DNA of 64,000 nucleotides, from assembly GCF_000176515.1 (NCBI RefSeq), contig NZ_ADAQ01000013.1, forward strand, positions 645,361 to 709,360, read 5' to 3'. The number at the start of each line of letters is the position of its first letter. Positions within the stretch are counted from its first letter, which is position 1. A program made the position numbers and the translations under genes. Below, in pieces: positions 29,506 through 38,664 of the stretch. The notes beneath the pieces were generated by a model. It did no database searches. It was not told where the DNA came from and was given only the letters and a program-made list of their open reading frames with translations. Source of the stretch: Grimontia hollisae CIP 101886. GTDB taxonomy: Bacteria; Pseudomonadota; Gammaproteobacteria; Enterobacterales; Vibrionaceae.

Positions 29506-29798
29506 TTAAGCTTTTTCAAAAGAGCAATAGGGTGATTGATGGCTTCTTGCACCGAGACCATGGTGAGTGGTTTACCTGCGTAACGTTCGCTTTCAGAGGG
29601 GCTGATTTCAGTTGCCAACAATATGTGATCCGCGGAATCAAACTCGCGTTTGGATATTTTGTTTTCGATACCCATCGCCCCCTGTGTTTCGACTTTTATT
29701 TGAATATTCAGGGAGCGGGCCGCTTCAACCAAACGATCGGCTGCCATGTAGCAATGGGCGATTCCTGTGTGGCAAGCGGTAATAGCAACAACTTTCAT
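29502..29798 (-). CDS. PTS fructose-family EIIB (second copy)
   Basis: A 98-residue EIIB with active-site loop AITACHTGIAHCYMAADRL (phospho-Cys9) and VETQGAMGIENKIS, clearly fructose-family but well diverged from the EIIB at 12326-12640. It is the first gene of the long minus-strand operon (EIIB, HPr-EI-EIIA, five GH92) and overlaps the fusion gene by 4 bases, implying translational coupling. No EIIC accompanies it on this strand, so it may share the EIIC at 11242-12294 or serve a permease outside the window. ATG at 29798 has AGGATG-type purines just upstream. Confidence 0.92.
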   Translation of the reverse strand: MKVVAITACHTGIAHCYMAADRLVEAARSLNIQIKVETQGAMGIENKISKREFDSADHILLATEISPSESERYAGKPLTMVSVQEAINHPIALLKKLK

Positions 29799-29907
29799 AG
29801 GATGTTTTTCTGTTTGATTCAGATGCCGAAATGATATGACTTTCTCAACCAGCCAAATATATTAAATAACTAACATTTACTGGAAAAAAGTCGCATGGAA
29901 AACATTG

Positions 29908-29923
29908 TGTGAAATGCATCACT
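29908..29923 (-). promoter_or_regulatory. CRP-like site upstream of the PTS/GH92 operon
   Basis: TGTGA-AATGCA-TCACT, one base off the symmetric CRP core. It is centred about 117 bases before the EIIB start. TTTAATAT-like sequence around 29858-29866 could be the -10 of a promoter with the site near -60 (class I). It also lies about 1 kb downstream of the LysR start, so the EIIB operon is the likely target. Confidence 0.55.
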
Positions 29924-30073
29924 TCCCCCCCAGATTGCACGTTTGAAGGGGGATCACGCTTCTCTATCTGGAAAATAGCAACGTGCAATAAGGTGCGCCC
30001 ATGGCATGACTGGCATAGATATTCGCCAGGACTTGAAAACGTCACCCAACGTTTAAGCAACTAACAGGACAAT

Positions 30074-30973
30074 TTAAAAATAGTGGGCAATCTCAAGATA
30101 CCTTTTACGTATATGCTCAATCAGCATTTTGACTTTGGTGGGAGGCTGACGGGTGAAAGGATATACGGCATAAATGCCAAGTTTCTTGCCGACTTGCTCG
30201 GGGAAAATATCAATCAGGTTTCCCTCCAGCAGATCGTGATATACCAGACAACGCGGCACATACGCGATGCCATAGCCCCCCAGCGCAGCTTTACGTAGGG
30301 CTGTTGCGTTGTCGGTTGAGAAACTGCCGGAAACCCGGACGATATAATTCCCCTTTGATGCTTTAAATTCCCACTCCGACGCACCGGTGGTCTGGTAGGC
30401 ATATTGCAGGCAATTGTGATCAACCAAGGCTTCCGGTGTGGCCGGCTTACCGTAGCGTGATAGGTATTCAGGCGACGCGCACACCACCCACTGCGAGTCT
30501 AAAAAGTGGCGGGCGATGAGGCTGGAGTCTTCCAGATAACCGGTGCGGATAACCAGATCGTAGCCGCCTTCAATAAGGTCAACAAACTTATTATTCAGTG
30601 ACATATCTACGGTGAGACCGGGGTTCTGGCTGCAAAATTCTGCGACTGCATCCGCCAGTAACAGATCGCCGGAAATGGTAGGGACCGACATTTTGATATG
30701 CCCGGTGATGTTTTCACCAAAACCAATCACCGAGTTGACAGCCTCCTGAGTGGCTTGCTTCACATTTTTAGCACCATGCAACAATGCTTTCCCTGCTTCG
30801 GTCAGGGTTAATTTCCGGGTAGTGCGGTAAAGTAGTTGCACACCCAGCTCTTCCTCAAGACGGGCCACCCGCTTACTAACTACCGAATTTGTAAGATTAT
30901 TTTGCTCAGCCGCTTTGCTGAAACTTCCCAACTCAACCACCTGGGAAAACAAAATAAGATCATCGGCGCGCAT
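30074..30973 (-). CDS. LysR-family transcriptional regulator
   Basis: A 299-residue LTTR. The winged helix-turn-helix at 1-60 (MRADDLILFSQVVELGSFSKAAEQ, then VVSKRVARLEEELGVQLLYRTTRKLTLTEAG) is followed by the effector-binding domain. The C-terminal half (DLVIRTGYLEDSSLIARHFL, GGYGIAYVPRCLVY) resembles the CrgA/AaeR-like subgroup. It is divergent from the L-lactate permease gene across 199 bases, the usual arrangement for an LTTR and its target, so it may control lactate or glycolate uptake (inference). It reads on the same strand as the downstream EIIB operon, but 275 bases with a CRP-like site separate them. Effector unknown. Confidence 0.9.
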   Translation of the reverse strand: MRADDLILFSQVVELGSFSKAAEQNNLTNSVVSKRVARLEEELGVQLLYRTTRKLTLTEAGKALLHGAKNVKQATQEAVNSVIGFGENITGHIKMSVPTISGDLLLADAVAEFCSQNPGLTVDMSLNNKFVDLIEGGYDLVIRTGYLEDSSLIARHFLDSQWVVCASPEYLSRYGKPATPEALVDHNCLQYAYQTTGASEWEFKASKGNYIVRVSGSFSTDNATALRKAALGGYGIAYVPRCLVYHDLLEGNLIDIFPEQVGKKLGIYAVYPFTRQPPTKVKMLIEHIRKRYLEIAHYF

Positions 30974-31133
30974 ATTATTAAACCAAATAGGGAAACAATG
31001 TATTTCATTATTTCCCTATATCCATTAAAAATAAAGCAGTACATTCACGCCAAAGCAACAACCGTGTCACAACTATAAAAATCTAAACTGAGCTCTCGCC
31101 CTTATTCTCTGCGCCCTACCATGCAGATGAGGC

Positions 31134-31146
31134 CTTCATTATGAAG
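31134..31146. promoter_or_regulatory. 13-base palindrome, possible LysR operator
   Basis: CTTCAT-T-ATGAAG is a perfect palindrome about an odd centre. It is 27 bases before the permease start and 160 bases from the LysR start. It has the T...A spacing and symmetry expected of an LTTR site, but its position downstream of any promoter would suit repression or autonomous RNA structure. Confidence 0.35.
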
Positions 31147-31172
31147 TTGGGCTCGCAACAAGGAAGTCAGCA

Positions 31173-32864
31173 ATGAATGATACCTTACTGGCCTTGGTCG
31201 CCTTCTCACCTATCGTGGTGGCGGCCATTCTTCTCGTTGGCCTGAACTGGCCTGCCAAAAAAGCCATGCCCGTCGCCTTTGGCCTGACTGTTGTCATTGC
31301 CATTGGCTTTTGGGATATGTCTGCCAACCGTGTTCTCGCCTCTGTCTTCCAGGGGTTAGGGATTACCGTTTCCGTACTCTGGATTGTGTTCGGCGCCATT
31401 TTCCTGCTGAACACGCTCAAACATACTGGCGCCATTACTACCATTCGTAACGGCTTTACCAACATTTCAGGGGATCGCCGCGTACAGGCCATTATCATCG
31501 CCTGGTGTTTTGGCTCCTTCATTGAAGGTGCGTCGGGTTTCGGCACACCGGCAGCTATCGCAGCACCGCTTCTGGTCGCAATCGGTTTCCCAGCTCTCGC
31601 AGCGGTATTGATGGGAATGATGATCCAGTCAACACCAGTCTCGTTTGGTGCAGTCGGTACGCCAATTATTGTCGGTGTGAACAAGGGTCTGGATACCCAC
31701 AACATCGGACAGGCACTGGTTGAAAATGGCTCCACCTGGGAAATTTACCTACAGCAAATCACTTCCAGCGTGGCAATTATCCATGCCATTGTCGGTATTT
31801 TGATGCCGGTACTGATGGCAATGATGCTGACCCGCTTTTTTGGCAAAAACAAAAGCTGGACTGAAGGCCTCGACATCTTGCCTTTCGCCATTTTTGCCGG
31901 TCTGGCGTTTACAGTCCCCTATGCCCTGACCGGCGTGTTCCTTGGCCCGGAATTCCCTTCATTGATTGGCGGTCTGTTTGGTCTTGCCATTGTGGTTACT
32001 GCCGCCAAAAAAGGGTTTCTGGTACCGAAAAGCCAATGGGATTTCAGCCCTGAAAATGAGTGGCCTGCCGAGTGGCTGGGCTCCCTGAAAATGGATCTGA
32101 ATGAAAACGCCGGCAAGCCAATGAACCTGGCACTGGCATGGGCACCTTACGTACTGCTGGCTGTTGTTCTGGTCGCCAGCCGCGTCAGTGCAGAATTCAA
32201 ATCCTTGCTGCTCAGCGTAAACGTCACTTTCAGTAATATTCTGGGTGAAACCGGGATCAGTGCTGCTATCCAGCCTCTGTATCTGCCGGGCGGTATTCTG
32301 GTGTTTGTTGCCCTGATTGCGGTGATTATTCAGGCAGGAAGTGCCAAACCTCTTGGGAAAGCATTGGGAGAGTCGACCAAAACCCTGATTGGTGCAGGCT
32401 TTGTGCTGGTGTTCACCATTCCGATGGTGCGTATATTCATCAACTCCGGCATCAACGGCGCGGATCTGGCCAGTATGCCCGTCACCACGGCGAACTTTGC
32501 CTCAGGTCTGGTTGGTGATGCCTTCCCTATGCTGAGTGCCGCCATTGGTGCATTGGGCGCGTTTATCGCCGGTTCAAACACTGTGTCTAACATGATGTTC
32601 AGCCAGTTCCAGTTTGAGGTAGCGCAAACTCTGGGCATCTCCAGCGTTATCATTATCGCTTTGCAGGCGGTTGGCGCCGCTGCCGGTAACATGATAGCGA
32701 TTCACAACGTGGTTGCTGCATCCGCCACGGTTGGTTTGCTGGGCCGTGAAGGTGCTACATTGCGTAAAACCGTTCTGCCGACAATCTATTACCTGCTGGC
32801 AGCAGGCGTGATTGGCATGGTGGCGATTTACGGCCTGAAGATGACTGATGTATTGATGATGTAA
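31173..32864 (+). CDS. L-lactate permease (LctP family)
   Basis: An inner-membrane proton symporter for lactate/glycolate, 563 residues and about 12-14 hydrophobic helices. It starts [27 protein letters not shown] and carries the conserved [20 protein letters not shown] (about 109-128), [13 protein letters not shown] (about 156-168) and [14 protein letters not shown] (about 468-481). AAGGAAG is 6-9 bases before the ATG. Divergent from the LysR gene, single-gene transcript closed by a hairpin. No lactate dehydrogenase genes lie beside it in this window. lldP or glcA cannot be told apart from sequence alone, so no symbol is given. Confidence 0.92.
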   Translation: MNDTLLALVAFSPIVVAAILLVGLNWPAKKAMPVAFGLTVVIAIGFWDMSANRVLASVFQGLGITVSVLWIVFGAIFLLNTLKHTGAITTIRNGFTNISGDRRVQAIIIAWCFGSFIEGASGFGTPAAIAAPLLVAIGFPALAAVLMGMMIQSTPVSFGAVGTPIIVGVNKGLDTHNIGQALVENGSTWEIYLQQITSSVAIIHAIVGILMPVLMAMMLTRFFGKNKSWTEGLDILPFAIFAGLAFTVPYALTGVFLGPEFPSLIGGLFGLAIVVTAAKKGFLVPKSQWDFSPENEWPAEWLGSLKMDLNENAGKPMNLALAWAPYVLLAVVLVASRVSAEFKSLLLSVNVTFSNILGETGISAAIQPLYLPGGILVFVALIAVIIQAGSAKPLGKALGESTKTLIGAGFVLVFTIPMVRIFINSGINGADLASMPVTTANFASGLVGDAFPMLSAAIGALGAFIAGSNTVSNMMFSQFQFEVAQTLGISSVIIIALQAVGAAAGNMIAIHNVVAASATVGLLGREGATLRKTVLPTIYYLLAAGVIGMVAIYGLKMTDVLMM

Positions 32865-32869
32865 AAAAG

Positions 32870-32895
32870 AAAGAGCGGCTGAATGCCGCTCTTTT
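32870..32895. terminator. bidirectional terminator between lactate permease and ppsR
   Basis: AAAGAGCGGC (32870-32879) pairs perfectly with GCCGCTCTTT (32885-32894), A-run before and T after; located between convergent genes. Confidence 0.85.
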
Positions 32896-32920
32896 ACTGT
32901 TTCATGCAAACACATCCGGA

Positions 32921-33754
32921 TTAAAACAAACGTCGTTTTAATCCGGTTTTCTCAAGGATACGGGTTGAGATTTCCTCAACCGACAGTGAACTGGTGTTGA
33001 TGTAAGGAATGGCTTCACGGCGGAACAGGGATTCAATGGTGGCAATTTCCTGTTCACATTGCTCACTGCTGGCATATTCGCTGCCAGACAGCCGGTTCTG
33101 GCGGATTTGCGTGAGGCGCTCGGGTTCGATCGTTAAACCAAACAACTTATGGCGCTGGAATTCAAACTCGGGCAACAGGCGCAGCATTTTCAGGTCTTCC
33201 GCAATAAACGGATAGTTCACAACGCGAAGGCCAAATTGCATTGCCATATACAGGCTGGTTGGGGTTTTGCCACTTCGGGAAACGCCAAGCAGGATAATGT
33301 CAGCATGTTCGAGGCCTTTGAGGGAGATACCGTCGTCGTGGGCCAGTGTGTATTCAATGGCCGAAATACGGTCAAAGTAGTTGTCAGAGTCTTTGCTGAC
33401 ACTGCGCGAACGCTGAAGCTTTGGCTTGGGCTCAATCTGAGTATCTTCCGCCACACGCTGGACGATGCTTTCCAGTACATCATAAAAAAAGGCTGGCGCT
33501 TGCAGAAGTTGCTCCCGCAAGGCGGGAATGACCATAGAGAAAAAAACCAGCGGTTTTACCCCGTTTCTGTCATGGGATTGCTGGATTTGTTTGACCAAAT
33601 CCGCGAGCTTGTCTTCAGACTCGATAAAAGGGAACGTTTTCTCATTCGGTATAAAAGAAAACTGTCCCAAAACAACATGCCCCAGTGTCTCGCATGTGAT
33701 GGCTGTCCCGTCCGAGACATAAAAGACGTCTCGGGTTTGAATTTCTATCGACAT
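32921..33754 (-). CDS. ppsR: PEP synthase regulatory protein (bifunctional kinase/pyrophosphorylase)
   Basis: DUF299 regulator that switches PEP synthase off by ADP-dependent phosphorylation of a Thr near the catalytic His and on again by phosphate-dependent dephosphorylation. The 277 residues include the conserved [18 protein letters not shown] start and the P-loop-like [18 protein letters not shown] near 150-167. It is divergent from ppsA across 172 bases, the standard layout in gammaproteobacteria. The ribosome site is weak. Target is the PpsA encoded next door. Confidence 0.95.
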   Translation of the reverse strand: MSIEIQTRDVFYVSDGTAITCETLGHVVLGQFSFIPNEKTFPFIESEDKLADLVKQIQQSHDRNGVKPLVFFSMVIPALREQLLQAPAFFYDVLESIVQRVAEDTQIEPKPKLQRSRSVSKDSDNYFDRISAIEYTLAHDDGISLKGLEHADIILLGVSRSGKTPTSLYMAMQFGLRVVNYPFIAEDLKMLRLLPEFEFQRHKLFGLTIEPERLTQIRQNRLSGSEYASSEQCEQEIATIESLFRREAIPYINTSSLSVEEISTRILEKTGLKRRLF

Positions 33755-33926
33755 AAACGGTTAATCTGCTCGCAAAAGTTTTATAGGATACAAACATAAC
33801 AATAACAACAATTGGTGAGCTATTACTGTCCGCACAGCTTTTGAAACACATTGTGTTTTTTAGCCCGGATTGAAGGTTTACCCAACAAAACCCCATAAAA
33901 AAACTGCATAGTTTCTGGAGAAAGAC

Positions 33927-36299
33927 ATGCAAAAGAACACCCTCTGGTTCGATACCCTGTCAATGGACGATGTTGATAAGGTCGGCGGCAAAAATGCGTC
34001 ACTGGGCGAAATGGTTTCCAACCTCGCCAATGCAGGCGTTTCTGTCCCGAATGGGTTTGCGACCACGTCATATGCGTTTAACCAGTTTCTCGATTACGAA
34101 GGATTGGATGATCGCATTCACCACGTGCTCGACGAACTGGATATTGAAGACGTTGAAGCCCTGCGTAAAGCCGGCGCCACAATCCGCCAATGGGTACTGG
34201 ATGCCCCCTTCCCTGCTGATCTTGAGCAAGATATTCGGAACAATTACGAAGCGCTGGTTGACGGCAACCCAGAAATTTCCGTGGCGGTACGTTCTTCTGC
34301 GACTGCCGAGGATTTGCCCGATGCCTCCTTTGCCGGCCAACAGGAAACCTTCCTTAACGTGAAAGGTATTGATGCGGTGCTGGAAGCCACCAAGCACGTG
34401 TTTGCCTCCCTGTTTAATGACCGCGCGATTTCCTACCGTGTACACCAAGGCTTTGACCACCGTGGTATTTCCCTGTCTGCCGGCATCCAGCGCATGGTAC
34501 GTTCAGATAAAGCCTCATCAGGCGTGATGTTCACGCTGGACACCGAATCAGGCTTTGATCAGGTGGTCTTTATTACGTCTTCCTGGGGGCTGGGAGAAAT
34601 GGTGGTTCAGGGAGCGGTCAACCCAGACGAATTCTATGTTCACAAACCGCTGCTGGAAGCAGGTCACCCGGCAGTGGTGAAACGCACCTTTGGTTCCAAG
34701 CTTATCAAAATGGTTTATGCCGACAGCCAGATCATCGGCAAGCAAGTAGAAATCGTTGATACCTCTGCGGAAGAACAAAACCAGTTCTCACTGAACGACG
34801 ACGAAGTCGCAGAACTTGCAAAGCAGGCCATGATCATCGAAAAGCACTATAAGCGCCCGATGGACATTGAATGGGCGAAAGACGGTATCGATGGCAAGCT
34901 CTACATCGTTCAGGCGCGCCCTGAAACCGTGTGCTCGCAAAAACAGGCCAATGTGATTGAGCGTTACGAGCTCAGCAGTAAAGCAGGTGTGCTGGTTGAA
35001 GGCCGTGCCATCGGCCAGCGCATCGGCAGTGGTAAGGTTCGCATCGTAAAATCATTGGATGAAATGTCACTGGTGCAAGAAGGCGATGTCCTGGTCACTG
35101 ACATGACCGACCCGGACTGGGAACCGGTGATGAAAAAAGCTTCTGCGATTGTCACCAACCGGGGGGGCCGCACCTGCCATGCTGCGATTATTGCCCGTGA
35201 ACTTGGCATTCCTGCCATTGTTGGTTGTGGCGACGCCACCAGCAAACTGGGTGACGGTGCAGAAGTGACGGTTTCCTGTGCGGAAGGCGAAACAGGCTAC
35301 GTGTATGACGGTAAGCTGGATTTCGCCGTGAACCAAACCGCGGTTGATAAACTGCCTGTGCTTTCCACCAAAGTGATGATGAACGTCGGCAACCCGGATC
35401 GTGCCTTTGATTTTGCCCAAATTCCCAATGAGGGGGTTGGCCTTGCGCGACTGGAATTTATCATCAACAAAATGATTGGTATTCACCCGAAAGCCCTGCT
35501 GAATTTCGATGCACAGAGCGAGGAACTGAAGGAAACCATTAAAACGCGTATTCGCGGCTACAAAGATCCGGTTGATTTCTACGTCAGCAAGCTCACCGAA
35601 GGGGTTGCCACCATTGCTGCGGCCTTCTGGCCTAAGCGGGTGATAGTGCGCATGTCCGATTTCAAATCGAATGAGTACAGCAACCTGATTGGCGGCAGCG
35701 AGTTCGAACCGCATGAAGAAAACCCGATGCTGGGCTTCCGCGGGGCATCACGTTACATCTCACCGGTGTTTGAAGATTGCTTCGAGCTGGAAACCCAGGC
35801 AATAAAGCGTGTACGCAATGACATGGGTCTGAAAAACGTCGAAATCATGATCCCGTTTGTCCGCACCACCGGTGAAGCTGCTGAAGTGAACGACCTGCTG
35901 GCGAAACATAACCTACGCCGCGGCGAGCAGGGCCTGAAGGTGATCATGATGTGTGAACTGCCCTCAAATGCGGTGCTTGCCGATGACTTCCTCAAATACT
36001 TTGATGGCTTCTCAATCGGTTCTAACGACATGACCCAGCTGACTCTTGGCCTGGACCGCGACTCTGGTGATGTCGCCCATCTGTTTGATGAGCGTAACCC
36101 GGCAGTGAAAGCCATGCTGAAAATGGCAATTGATGCTGCTACCCGAGCCGGAAAATATGTGGGTATCTGTGGTCAGGGACCATCAGACCATGAAGACTTG
36201 GCACAATGGTTGATGGATCAGGGCATCAGTTCGGTATCGCTGAACCCAGATACGGTTGTCGATACCTGGATGAAGCTGGGTAACGTTTCCAAATCTTAA
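33927..36299 (+). CDS. ppsA: phosphoenolpyruvate synthase
   Basis: Converts pyruvate, ATP and water to PEP, AMP and phosphate in gluconeogenesis. The 790 residues include the N-terminal ATP-grasp domain beginning [15 protein letters not shown]. The swivelling phosphohistidine domain has [20 protein letters not shown] (His near 420), and the C-terminal PEP-binding barrel has [18 protein letters not shown] and [12 protein letters not shown] (catalytic Cys near 748). CTGGAGAAAG precedes the ATG. The Thr of GGRTCHA is the expected PpsR target. Together with lactate permease upstream it would support growth on lactate (inference). Confidence 0.97.
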   Translation: MQKNTLWFDTLSMDDVDKVGGKNASLGEMVSNLANAGVSVPNGFATTSYAFNQFLDYEGLDDRIHHVLDELDIEDVEALRKAGATIRQWVLDAPFPADLEQDIRNNYEALVDGNPEISVAVRSSATAEDLPDASFAGQQETFLNVKGIDAVLEATKHVFASLFNDRAISYRVHQGFDHRGISLSAGIQRMVRSDKASSGVMFTLDTESGFDQVVFITSSWGLGEMVVQGAVNPDEFYVHKPLLEAGHPAVVKRTFGSKLIKMVYADSQIIGKQVEIVDTSAEEQNQFSLNDDEVAELAKQAMIIEKHYKRPMDIEWAKDGIDGKLYIVQARPETVCSQKQANVIERYELSSKAGVLVEGRAIGQRIGSGKVRIVKSLDEMSLVQEGDVLVTDMTDPDWEPVMKKASAIVTNRGGRTCHAAIIARELGIPAIVGCGDATSKLGDGAEVTVSCAEGETGYVYDGKLDFAVNQTAVDKLPVLSTKVMMNVGNPDRAFDFAQIPNEGVGLARLEFIINKMIGIHPKALLNFDAQSEELKETIKTRIRGYKDPVDFYVSKLTEGVATIAAAFWPKRVIVRMSDFKSNEYSNLIGGSEFEPHEENPMLGFRGASRYISPVFEDCFELETQAIKRVRNDMGLKNVEIMIPFVRTTGEAAEVNDLLAKHNLRRGEQGLKVIMMCELPSNAVLADDFLKYFDGFSIGSNDMTQLTLGLDRDSGDVAHLFDERNPAVKAMLKMAIDAATRAGKYVGICGQGPSDHEDLAQWLMDQGISSVSLNPDTVVDTWMKLGNVSKS

Positions 36300-36320
36300 T
36301 CTAATACATGATTAAATAGT

Positions 36321-36356
36321 AAAAGCCTGTTGAGTTTTACCACTCCACAGGCTTTT
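36321..36356 (+). terminator. rho-independent terminator after ppsA
   Basis: AAAAGCCTGT-GAG (36321-36334) pairs with CTC-ACAGGCTTTT (36343-36356), one mismatch, followed by ATTC; 21 bases past the ppsA stop. Confidence 0.75.
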
Positions 36357-36404
36357 ATTCTTCTGACCAGATTATAAGTAAGACACCAGAAAATCCACTT
36401 ATTA

Positions 36405-36446
36405 AATATATATCCAAGCAACTTAAAAGGGCTTGGGTATATATAT
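36405..36446 (-). terminator. AT-rich hairpin downstream of the 36.5-kb hypothetical gene
   Basis: TATATATCCAAGC (36407-36419) pairs with GCTTGGGTATATATA (36431-36445), one wobble, 11-base loop; 20 bases past the stop of the minus-strand gene and followed by an A/U-rich tail. Probably its terminator. Confidence 0.55.
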
Positions 36447-36465
36447 TAAGAAGATAGCTGTACAA

Positions 36466-37035
36466 TTAGTCACACTGATAGTAATAAGCATGAGAAGCAT
36501 ATGTATCGGGATCAAATGAATTATACATAAAATCTTCTAACCTAAATGCTGGCTCATAGTTATCCTTGTTATCATAAAACTCTTCTTTCGGCGCTATAGT
36601 TTCAAGAATATAATCCTTACCTTCTTCACCTCTCCAATTATGTTCAATCCATTTCTTTTCACTTAGACTTGCACATGAATCATCCCCTCCGATATAAGGA
36701 TCAATAGCTAATTCTTCTCCCTCATTTTCAATTGTTATATATACATGATATTTTCCTGACCATCTTTCTTCATCTTCATCTTTTGGGTGAAGTGATAAAC
36801 ATCCATCCAACGATTTAATCACCCTCACTTTCAATTTATCCTTACACTCAGACCATAAAATATTATTTTTTCGTATAGTCCTCAGTATTTCCTGTGCTTT
36901 AGCATCACAAATAGTATGTTTACTAACTGCGCTTTCTATTTCTTCTTTCATTGATTTTATTTTACTAATCGTAGTATCGCAGACACTTTCAGAAGCATAA
37001 CCTTGCATTAATCTTACGTTTACTATTGGCAACAT
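36466..37035 (-). CDS. unknown protein with tautomerase-like N-terminus
   Basis: An acidic protein of about 189 residues, no recognised full-length family. The first ATG in frame (37047) overlaps the ribosome site GGAGGGG, so initiation is at ATG 37035 or, better spaced (8 bases), TTG 37032. The TTG start would give Met-Pro-Ile-Val-Asn-Val-Arg-Leu-Met, resembling 4-oxalocrotonate tautomerases, whose catalytic residue is Pro1. The remaining 120 residues (many Asp/Glu, SLHPKDEDEERWSGKYHVYI, IDPYIGGDDS) match nothing I know. Base composition is clearly AT-richer than the flanking ppsA and pst genes, suggesting acquisition. It could be part of a mobile cargo or an orphan enzyme. Confidence 0.65.
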   Translation of the reverse strand: MLPIVNVRLMQGYASESVCDTTISKIKSMKEEIESAVSKHTICDAKAQEILRTIRKNNILWSECKDKLKVRVIKSLDGCLSLHPKDEDEERWSGKYHVYITIENEGEELAIDPYIGGDDSCASLSEKKWIEHNWRGEEGKDYILETIAPKEEFYDNKDNYEPAFRLEDFMYNSFDPDTYASHAYYYQCD

Positions 37036-37529
37036 CTGCCCCTCCATTTTGTTGATTGAAATAATATTTTATGTAAACCACATGCTAATGAAATGTTCGC
37101 ACATATATGACATATTAATGAAATAACGGTGCTCAATCGTCTCTAAAATTATAAGCACTCCGAAAAACTAAAACCAGAGAATGGCAACTCCAGTCACCGT
37201 TTATCTACCAGGCAAAGGTGCTTATCGAATAGCTCAGCGGCCTAACATTCCCTTTTTGTCGATACCTATAACGCATTCAAAGTCTGCTGTGTATGGCAAG
37301 GATGTATTCATTTTATTCATGGGTGCAGTTCACCCAACTCAAGCCACGCACCTTCACGCATGTCTAGATACGAAAAGGTCAAAGGGGATTGCTATTACTG
37401 ATACATTGGTGTTAAATTCGCGGCTCTAAAAAATTCAACTCCAAAAACTAAACTTATAAGGTTTTTATGGTTCTCAAGGCGTAAGCCGTGCAAACCAAGT
37501 TTGTACGGTATATATGAAACAGGTTCAAA
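37036..37529. other. gene-poor AT-rich region with one hairpin
   Basis: Nearly 500 bases with no supported gene. An 82-codon frame at 37181-37429 and a 79-codon minus-strand frame at 37454-37693 have no ribosome site or recognisable protein. The one clear structure is the 10-bp hairpin at 37486-37508. Confidence 0.5.
37486..37508 (+). other. 10-bp hairpin upstream of the polyamine genes
   Basis: CCGTGCAAAC (37486-37495) pairs with GTTTGTACGG (37499-37508), one G-U pair, 3-base loop. It lies 21 bases before the 57-codon ORF and has no T-tract, so it is not a terminator on the plus strand. A 5'-UTR control element for the speE operon is possible. Confidence 0.45.
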
Positions 37530-37703
37530 ATGATTAAAATTTCAACCAAAAATCGCTTGATCGAGTGCTTCTCGTCGTATCTTATCGCTCCACTAGGCAA
37601 CTTTATTAGCCTGCTGCCTGCACGCTGTTTTTCTTTCTGCCGCAAGATTCCTATGAGCAAACAAGATGAACCTGATGACAGTATGATGCGCATATCGCGC
37701 TAA
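37530..37703 (+). CDS. putative 57-residue small protein upstream of speE
   Basis: An ATG-to-TAA frame with CAGG 7 bases upstream. The product begins MIKISTKNRLIECFSSYLIA, has a hydrophobic middle (YLIAPLGNFISLLPA), a Cys/Arg-rich turn (RCFSFCRKI) and an acidic tail. No family recognised. It ends 63 bases before speE, which has its own AAAGGA site. It could be a leader ORF, a small membrane protein, or a chance frame; the ribosome site and position are the only support. Confidence 0.35.
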   Translation: MIKISTKNRLIECFSSYLIAPLGNFISLLPARCFSFCRKIPMSKQDEPDDSMMRISR

Positions 37704-37766
37704 CGTAACGTACTGACATCTTCGCGTCAATTAGGCCATTCATCTTTATTTGTTAAAGGAACAATA

Positions 37767-38639
37767 ATGTTAATTGAAAAACGATTCTTCGAAACACTTC
37801 ACAGCGGTTATGGTCAATATTTTGATATCACTGAGATTCTGTTTGAACAAAAAACACCACAATGGCATTTGGTGATTTTTGATAATCCAAATTTTGGGCG
37901 AGTGATGGCGCTTAATGGTATTATCCAAACGACTGAAAGAGACGAATTTATCTACCATGAAACATTGACTCACACTCCAATTCTTGCCCATGGAAATGTC
38001 AAAAGTGTTCTAATTATTGGTGGTGGTGATGGCGGTATACTTCGTGAAGTTGTCAAGCATCAACATATCGAAAACATCACTATGGTTGAGATCGATAATA
38101 CTGTCGTAGATATGTGTAAAACGTATTTCCCTAATCATTCTGCAGGGGCATACGAAGATCCGAGGGTTAATCTTGTCATCTCTGATGGTGCTGAATATGT
38201 CAACACTACTACCGAACACTTTGATGTTATTATTTCAGACTGTACTGATCCTGTTGGACCAGGAGAAGTTTTATTTGAATCCGCATTTTATGCTGGTTGC
38301 AAACGATGCCTGAAAGAAAATGGGGTTTTCGTTGCGCAAAATGGTGTTCCATTTATGCAGATTGATGAGCTGACAACAAGCCAACAAAGACTATCAGCCT
38401 ATTTTTCTGACGTGACTTTTTATACCTCATGTGTACCAACCTATGTCGGTGGTCAAATGGCATTAGCTTGGGGATCTGAGAATAAAGCGCTTCGATATAC
38501 ATCGATTGAAACAATATCTGAACGATATAACGCATCAAATATCATTACTAAATACTATAACCCACAAGTGCATGTTGCGAGCTTTGCGCTTCCTAACTTT
38601 GTTAACCAGGCAATTGCAAATGCAAGTAGCAATCAGTAG
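37767..38639 (+). CDS. speE: spermidine synthase (polyamine aminopropyltransferase)
   Basis: Transfers the aminopropyl group from decarboxylated SAM to putrescine. The 290 residues have the N-terminal beta-hairpin region ([21 protein letters not shown]), then [19 protein letters not shown]. The dcSAM-binding loop is [15 protein letters not shown] (G85-G90), and the active-site segment is [18 protein letters not shown] (Asp158, Asp161). The usual DSTDPVGPAE has Cys and Gly variants here. AAAGGAACAAT precedes the ATG. The next gene, 25 bases on, is a eukaryote-type SAM decarboxylase, which supplies its donor. The gene is AT-rich relative to the chromosome around it. Confidence 0.93.
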   Translation: MLIEKRFFETLHSGYGQYFDITEILFEQKTPQWHLVIFDNPNFGRVMALNGIIQTTERDEFIYHETLTHTPILAHGNVKSVLIIGGGDGGILREVVKHQHIENITMVEIDNTVVDMCKTYFPNHSAGAYEDPRVNLVISDGAEYVNTTTEHFDVIISDCTDPVGPGEVLFESAFYAGCKRCLKENGVFVAQNGVPFMQIDELTTSQQRLSAYFSDVTFYTSCVPTYVGGQMALAWGSENKALRYTSIETISERYNASNIITKYYNPQVHVASFALPNFVNQAIANASSNQ

Positions 38640-38664
38640 TTAATGGTAAATCAGGGCTAGTGTG

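Noticed and set aside
33835-33855. Cra (FruR) operator before ppsA
   Set aside because: TTTTGAAACACATTG shares only the TGAAAC core; the flanking bases do not fit the consensus well enough to call.
37181-37429. 82-codon plus-strand frame in the AT-rich island
   Set aside because: No ribosome site at useful spacing and no family resemblance; could be chance in a 500-base gap.
37454-37693. 79-codon minus-strand frame opposite the 57-codon ORF
   Set aside because: No ribosome site, ends within the hairpin region, and overlaps a plus-strand ORF with better signals.
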